Origin: Ulva prolifera
Lineage: Eukaryota; Chlorophyta; Ulvophyceae; Ulvales; Ulvaceae
Assembly (NCBI GenBank): GCA_023078555.1
Contig: CM041200.1
Span: 4,120,936 to 4,184,935 of the forward strand
Length of the DNA stretch: 64,000 bases
Direction of reading: 5' to 3'
The notes beneath the pieces are model-generated. The model made no database searches. It worked only from the letters and a program-made list of their open reading frames with translations, and was not told the origin of the DNA. Both the position numbers and the translations under genes were made by a program. Below, piece by piece: positions 57,471 to 64,000 of the stretch. How positions within the stretch are numbered: the first letter of the stretch is position 1; each line of letters begins with the position of its first letter.

Positions 57471-60400
57471 TCACCCCTTGTTGGTCGTAAACACATCACA
57501 GTCATTGAGTGAGCAGTCTGGCAGCTGCCAGTTGACCCCAAAAGCCGTCGACACATACTGCAGCCCGACACGGATCTCCATGAACGCCACCAGCAGTCCA
57601 ACGATCGTGATAGTCAGTGGCACCACGACCCAGAGAGTCCACCGGCAGCACCGGAATGTCGCCATGTACCTGCACGTCCCATGTACTCCCTCACACAGCA
57701 GCTCAAACGCCAGAAAGAAAAACCAAAGCAGGGCAAGTTATACAAATGCCGCGGCGACGCAGGCGTGTCCCGCCACCCCCCCGGCTTAGCAACAGCTGCC
57801 TTGCAACCTGCTGCTTCCCCACGACCACAAATCCTGGGTCCGCCCCACACAAAGTAGCAAGCATGGCGATGCCACCACACACCCCAGCCATGGTCGAAAG
57901 CATCTGTTGGAGTGTAGCAACAACGCAGCTGCCAGCGCTCATCACGCCACCCCTTCACGCCAAAAACGTGAAACGTCCAATGTACACCTCCCTCCTGGCC
58001 CGCGCCTCCGAGCGCACGGCGACAACGGCAGACAGCGGCAGGTGGCAACAACGGCAGACAGCGGCAGGCGGCGACAGCGGGCGGAGCGCACCAGAGGAAC
58101 ATGACGCCGGGCATGGCCTCCACGAGGCCGAGAACGAGCGCAATCATCTTCACGTTTTGCTCCTCCGTGCCTCGCAGCGAGATGATCTCACCCTCCGCCG
58201 CGAGCTTTGCGGTGCCCAGAGAGATCGCGATGATGTTGATCGCCGTGATCACAAAGATCACGGGGAAGTCGAGCGTGCCGTCGTACGGCAGGCACCGCCG
58301 CCGCGTCTCGGTGACCTGCGATAGCGCGTCGTGCACGCGGTACAGCCCGCAGCCTGGCGCTGGCGCCTCCTCCTGCGCGGACACCCCCATCACCTCCACA
58401 ATGTGGGGGACACAAGGCCAAACTCTTCCCGCCGATGCGCGGACCGGGATGAGTGCAACACAACGCCACACCACAGCAAACATAGCCACCGACAGGAGAC
58501 GCGACAATGGGCGTGCAATGCATTGGTATGGAACTGCAGACGGTCCAACGCAATGGTCGGCACATCATGAGAGCGCGCTGCGTGCTGGCCGTGCTGCGCA
58601 CCTGCTCTGCGACCGGCCCGGCCTCGCCGTTGATGAGCGGCCGCTGCATGTTGGTGCCGAGGAACGAGGAGTCAAGCATGCCGGAGTCGCCGAGGGTGCT
58701 GCGCATGGCGACCGCCACGCGCGCGTCATGCATCTCCATCTCCGGCACCTCGTCGCCCTCGCTGTACGCCACGCTCCCCGTCCCCTCCTCAAACGCAGAG
58801 TCTTGCGCGGAGCCGCGGCCGTTGCTGTCCAACACCACGTGTGCAGGGTACGCCGCGGTGTGGTAGGCGCCCGACCTCGCGCCCGCGTCGGAGCCCCCCG
58901 GGAGGGCCGCCGTGCCCTCCATGTACGGCACGTCCGGAGAGTCCCCCTGCATCAGCCAGGGGTGGCTGTCCTGCTGGTCGTACTCCCGAGGCGACACCGG
59001 GAGGTTCTCCTGGACACGCGGTAGCGGATACGGCATGTGGGCTGTGCCGCCCGGGCCCGACACGATCATCGCGGCGGGGCTGCTCGCGGGAACGATTGAG
59101 TACGCGTAGCCCGGGGGCGGAGGTGGGATGTACGAGCCGGGCGCGCTGGACGCGCCGCTGGGCTCCCGGACGATGGCCGCGCCTTCGACCGAGTCGCTCT
59201 GAGGGGAGCCATGCAGGCTGTCGCTCCCGGCGCTGGAGTTGGGGGGGATGTACACGTTGGTTGTGCCGCCGGCGGAGCCGTTGCGGCGGGCTCCGCCGCT
59301 GCGCGGGCGGCCGCTGCCGCGAGCCCCCCACACGTGGCGCTGCGGCACGGTGCGCACGACCGAGAGGTTTGACTTGGACTTGGAGCGGGAGGAGGTGGTC
59401 GACCCGTTCCCTCCGTTGCCTGCACAACAGGTGCCGGCATGTCGACGACGGCGTGTGCCTGCAGGCCGAAGTGGACTACGGCTCCAACTAGCCACCCTGA
59501 CACAGCGCGCAGAACAGCCCACTCTCACCCGCGCATGCATGCAAGCCGGAGTACAGTGCATGATTCGGCCGCCGCACCAGGCTGCTGTCCGCTCCGCACA
59601 CGCGTCAGAGTCACCCGGTTGCGGCGGTCGTTCATGCTGGCCGACCGCCGCATGCCATCGCCGCCGCCGCCGCCGCGGCGCGCGGCCGCCCCCATCGGCA
59701 GCGCGCTCTGGTTGCGCCGTAGCGGCACCGGCGCCCCCACCCTCGCTGCAGCAAACTGCGACCCTGACGCGCCCACAACGGTGACATGTGCCGTCGATTG
59801 CGTCGCGCCCGTCTCGCCTGTGTACCCTGTCTCTCGCGTATACCCCTCCGTGTATCCCTCGGAGTACCCCTGTGTGTAGCTCCCCTGAGTGTACCCCTGG
59901 CTGTAGCCAGCGCCCCCTGGCGGCCCGATCGTGCCCGTCGTGCAGGGTGTCACATATGCAACCGAGCACGAGTCCGACGGGTGGAGCGGCGGCGGCCGCC
60001 CATACAGCTCCGCAGACACCGTTCCGGAATCTTCCGGGAACGTCGGCGCGGCCATCATGGCACGCTCGGATGCCGTGCGGGCGGCAATGTCCATAGTTTC
60101 CGATGCCAACCGCAGCCCCGCGTTGGCGCTGCCCTTGTCGGACGAGTCCCAGGAAGCTGCCGGGTAGGCGGACACCGGCACGGCCTCCAGCTGCGATGGG
60201 GTCGGCGGTTTGCCGCCCCCCGGCCCGGCACGGGCCGGGATCGGCACGACACACTGCAGCAGCACCTGAGCTTACACATGCCTGGGGCACATGCGTTCAT
60301 CGCGCAAGTGATGCATCCAACAGCCCAACACGGCGTGCCAAAGCACACAAACACAGCCGAAACGATGCCAGCTGACGTGCACGGGCGTGGGTCGCGGTCA

Positions 60401-63400
60401 CCATGCATGAGCCCCATGCATGAGCGCGTCACGTACCGAGCTCGGCCCCTGGTCGTCCGTCACAAACGTCGTCTCGTCGGACTGCGTCACTTCCTCCCAG
60501 AAGCTCTCGTCGTAGCGGTCCGCCTCCGCGACCGGCTGCGCGCGTCGCGGCGGCGCCGGCGCTGCGGCGCCACCCGCCTGCATGAGGTACGCCGGCGGCG
60601 ACCGCGTGCTCGGCTCCGTCGACGGCGCCGGCGGCGGCACGTCGCCCTTGCGCGTCACCTTGAACCGCCCCGGCCGCTTCCAACGCACATACACCATGCA
60701 TGTGTTGATCACCGCCTTCACGTTCACAAAGTAGAGGATGCGTGACGCGGTCAGCGTGCTGAGCGCCGCAAAGCGCTTCGACAAGCTGTCGGCGTGCGTG
60801 GAGATGAGGAAGGTGAAGAGCAGGCGGAAGAAGTGGGACAACCACAGCCACAGGTCCATGCCGTACGGGCAGATGTCAAAGCCGAGGCAGACGAGTGGGA
60901 GCGTGAACATGATGGGCTCCGTGAAGAACACGGTCGCGTGGAGCAGCAGGGGGAGGCCGTAGAGGCTCTTCTGGTGCATCGTCATGTACGGCTGCCGCTT
61001 CCAGAAGACGCTGTGGCGGTCGAGGAAGTAGATGTGCGACGCCTTGGCCCAGCGCGCGCGCTGCTTCCAGAAATCCCGCGGCGCGTGGGGGACCTGCGTA
61101 GCAGCGACAGCCGTCACGGCGTACTCTGTGGCCAAGGCGGTCACCGCATCCATATTGAACACGATGGCCTTTCGCCGACGAGGAAGGCTCGGCGGCCACG
61201 AGGCAGGCAGGGGTGCAGAGGGGTGCGTCGAGTGTATGTGCATGCATGGAACTGTGGCCGCAGGTGGTCTGCCGGCATGTGCCGACTGAGGTCACTCTCA
61301 GACAACTGTTTGGTGTGTGCGCGACGGAAGCACGCTGTGGTGCGAGCGCTCCGTCAGTGAAGCACCCCCGACAAGGCAGATGCACCCAAGCGCAGCAGGG
61401 AGCCAATTGCGCTAGCACATGCTAGCACATGCCGGGGGGGGGGGGGGGGGGGGGGGCACCTCGCCACGCGCGAGAATTTCATCGAGGAAGATAGACTTGA
61501 AGCCGAGGGCGTGGATGCGCGACCCGAGGTCGACGTCCTCGGCGATGAGCTCCTCCGAGAACAGCTGCCGCGCCCTCGGGGGGTCGACCATCGCCTTGCG
61601 CACGTGCCAGAAGCGCTGCCGCTTGGCCGTCTTCTCGCCGAACTTGCAGGCGAGGAAGATGGCACGCGCCCGGATCAGCACGTTGGTGCCTGCACCGCGC
61701 TTGCTGTGTTGCGGGGATCGCTCAGGGCAACCCTGGCGCCTGCATGACCTGTTCACCTGCCGGGGATGCTGACACGAGGCGGGCGCGGCGGCTGTGGGTG
61801 GTGGCTGGCTCATGGCCGCCTGCCCCACCGGTACCGCTGACTGTGCACACAGGTGCATTCACCGATGACCGCATGCTGTCTACTGCATGACACAAGCAGA
61901 CCGAACCATGCCAACACCCCCCAATCGGCATGCAGCCATGCCACCAGAGGTTTTGGACACTCTGGCGTTGGAGGTCGCTGTGTTTGTGTGAGACAATGAA
62001 GAAGGATGGGCTGAATATGGGCCACAGCGGGCACCGACTGCAATCACTGGCAAGCTGAAGGTGGCACGAATGCAACTTGCGGCCAGTGATCGAACTGCCC
62101 TGCTCCAAAAGCTCAACTGGAGGCATGCCGGCTGTGCTATATCTTGGGGAGGGTGGCCAACAAGAAGAAGACTGGTCAGACTGGAATTAGTCATTAGCAG
62201 CACAACCGCTCATCTCTGCTGTCAGGGGCAGTTCCACTGGGAACCATGCTTACCCTGGCACCAGTCAGCAGAGGAGGACAGTCAGCATGATGCAAGACAA
62301 GGTGTGTCATGGACAACAATGCTGCAGTGGCTGTGGACACTTTGTGCAGCAGAGGCCAGGCCATGACTGTGCTGAGCAGTCATAATTCTTTCACAGCCTG
62401 CACAGCTGCATTCCCCATGTGAAGATGTGTCACATGACACCAACCCCAACAGACTGCCTGCCAGCCAGGACAGGGCAGCACCCGCCTGATGCTGCCTTCC
62501 AGGCATGATCTGATGGGAGGGCCGAGCACCCAAGCTCATATGCATGCCGAGGTAAGCCAACACATATATGCATGCAGCCAAGGTCACCTTACCCAACCAT
62601 CACCATGCAAGCCCGGACCCAGCAGCAGTGGAAGCTGTTGCCTGCACAATCTACCCTGTGTGCGCAGGAGCTAGGGCACATCTGCCATGTAATGGCAGGC
62701 AGTACTAGCCACCTGCCCTCAGGACAGAGCAGCATGGTAATTGTACATGATGCACAGGCTAACCCCAGATGCAGCTGCCACATCACTGATGTTGAGCCAG
62801 CCACTGCAGAGCCCCACTGCCCTCCAGGCTGTACCAGGCTGGTCCACTCACCTCAACCCAGTGCCCTCCGGACCACACATGCATATATACGCACATGCAC
62901 AGACTATTACTCCCCACACATCCCATCAGAGCTAAGCAGGTTCCAAGCAGACAGTCGCCCCAGGTGACTCACACACTCCAGACACCTGTGGGAAAGGAGA
63001 ATTGGCCGCAAGGGGGGAGGGCCCGCACCGGTGATGAAGCAGCAGCCGGCGCCGAAGTAGTACGGCATCAGGCGGAACATGAAGTTGGTGTTGCTGTTGT
63101 CGAAGAAGTCCGGGTGGATCGTGTTATGGAAGCTCTGTGGGGTGAGGCACACGGCGACGGCCTTGTCGAGCAGCACCGCGCAGGTCTTCTGGAAGAACGG
63201 CGGCCGCACGAGGTGGTCGCAGTCCATGACCGCAATCACGTCCTTCCAGCTCACCTCGTCCGAGTGCGACACGTGCGGGTAGATCTTGTTCAGAATCACG
63301 TGGTTCAGGTTTGCGCTCTTGCCGTTCAGCTGCGCCTTCCGCCGCAGCCGGTCCCCGACGTACACCACGCTGTGGCCTGAGCAGCACGCGCCCCGTCGTA

Positions 63401-64000
63401 TTCCAGTCTCGTGAAATCAAAAAAAATGTCAGGCAGAATGCCGCATGTATGGTTGGTACGCATGCATGCAGAGGGGGGAGGGGGCGGACCCTGCGCGCGC
63501 ATGCGTTCGACAAAGGCGCGCTTGCCGGCACCCTCGGGGCGGTCGTGGCCGTCGTCGGCGACCCAGATGACGCGCTCCGCGTACACCGGCAGCGTCGAGT
63601 CGAGGAGGTGCTGCACGCAGCGCTCGACGGTCGCCGGGGGCTCCGAGTATGTGCACACGATGACGTGGATGCGCTGCAGGAGGCCCTTCTCTTGCACCAC
63701 CTGCACGCCAAGCCCCGCCGGTCGCGCCGCCCCGGCACCGTGCGAGAGGGACCGCCCGCCCACGCGGCTGTCACGCATAGGCAGACGCACCCGCCTGCTG
63801 CCGCGCATGCATGACTGGCAGCAAGGGCGGCGAGGACTGTCGGCATGCCAGCCGTGGCGAAGCGGACGGTGACGTTGCTGGAGCCGGGGCTGGGGTGTGT
63901 GGAAGAAGGAAGCGCGTGTGAACGCAGAGACGGTCGACACCGTTGGCGCGGGGTGTGGCCGGAGGTGGGGGAGGGAGTACCGGCTGGGGATGGGGGCACA
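57471..64000 (-). CDS. Family-2 processive glycosyltransferase (cellulose/chitin-synthase-like), 5' end beyond window (8 exons seen)
   Basis: Membrane polysaccharide synthase using a nucleotide-sugar; product unknown. Exons seen: complement of 57471..57669, 58092..58372, 58602..59419, 59602..60253, 60437..61093, 61460..61689, 63029..63376, 63490..63700; 1131 aa, all phases agree. Upstream exons are missing or unresolved in 63701-64000. GT2 motifs in order: RIHVIVCTYSEPPATVE, WVADDGHD (first Asp), DVIAVMDCDHLV (DxD), LIAEDVDLGSRIHALG (catalytic ED) and DFWKQRARWAKA (QxxRW). Membrane segments follow (LLLHATVFFTEPIMFTLPLV; LWLSHFFRLLFTFLI). Between these and the last three membrane segments (VIFVITAINIIAISL; IALVLGLVEAMPGVMFL; LWVVVPLTITIVGLLVAF) is an insertion of roughly 500 residues rich in Gly, Pro, Ser and Tyr, including GYTxG-like repeats. 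The 1.3-kb intron before the ED exon is the longest in the gene. Confidence 0.88.
61434..61456. repeat. Poly-G tract, 23 bp, next to a splice donor
   Basis: On the sense (minus) strand of the glycosyltransferase the intron starts GTG and runs directly into 23 C residues, so the homopolymer abuts the donor at 61459. Confidence 0.9.

Noticed and set aside
58188-60290. A single 700-codon minus-strand frame as one exon
   Set aside because: Only 58602-59419 and part of 58092-58372 of this frame are coding. Elsewhere the conserved glycosyltransferase and low-complexity regions continue in other frames joined by GT-AG introns.
1-64000. CRISPR arrays, bacterial operons, prophage or viral genes
   Set aside because: No regularly spaced direct repeats, ribosome-binding-site-led gene strings, capsid/terminase or polymerase genes were seen; all recognised genes are typical eukaryotic nuclear genes.

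Overview
This window is nuclear DNA of a eukaryotic microbe. Nearly every protein gene is split by short introns, and the gene set is eukaryotic: DDB1, Aurora kinase, mitochondrial complex I NDUFS8, a V-ATPase assembly factor, JMJD8, CCDC25 and a torsin-like ATPase. A green alga is my best guess. The evidence is a prolyl 4-hydroxylase with a C-terminal ShKT domain, a plant-type NhaD antiporter with a transit-like N-terminus, and splice sites of the GTGCG...TGCAG kind known from chlorophytes. The species cannot be named from the sequence alone. I found no bacterial operon, CRISPR array, rRNA or functional tRNA gene.

Layout. 1.6-4.3 kb (-): prolyl 4-hydroxylase. 4.9-6.3 (+): JMJD8-type JmjC protein, head-to-head with it. 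7.5-11.4 (-): GPI-type protein with two folate-receptor-like modules. 12.9-21.2 (+): DDB1 in 12 exons. 22.4-24.6 (-): torsin-like AAA+ protein. 25.2-28.2 (+): sulfite oxidase. 28.7-31.2 (-): D-2-hydroxyacid dehydrogenase. 31.7-33.1 (-): Aurora kinase. 33.1-36.9: gene-poor DNA. 36.9-37.5 (-): NDUFS8. 38.0-39.6 (+): biotin synthase. 40.1-41.2 (+): CCDC25. 41.7-42.7 (+): unknown EF-hand-like protein. 43.5-45.0 (-): AP endonuclease. 47.3-49.8 (+): unknown Ala/Cys-rich secreted protein. 51.6-53.3 (-): VMA12/TMEM199. 53.7-56.1 (+): NhaD antiporter. 57.5 kb to the right edge (-): family-2 processive glycosyltransferase, cut by the window edge.

The genes do not form one pathway. Several are paired head-to-head over short spacers and may share promoters: P4H with JMJD8 (both secretory 2-oxoglutarate-oxygenase folds), the torsin-like gene with sulfite oxidase, and NDUFS8 with biotin synthase (both mitochondrial Fe-S proteins). 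Exon joins were set by eye from splice dinucleotides, reading phase and agreement with known families. About 68 introns were placed. Four start with GC instead of GT.

The non-genic part holds one nearly full copy and two 5'-truncated copies of an apparently tRNA-derived SINE. There are also short tandem repeats, three G/C homopolymers of 22-28 bp (all in introns), and a few diverged dispersed repeats. The least ordinary items are the double folate-receptor protein, the torsin-like ATPase with an intact Walker A and an RS-rich tail, the glycosyltransferase with a roughly 500-residue low-complexity insertion, the Ala/Cys-rich secreted protein and the SINE family.
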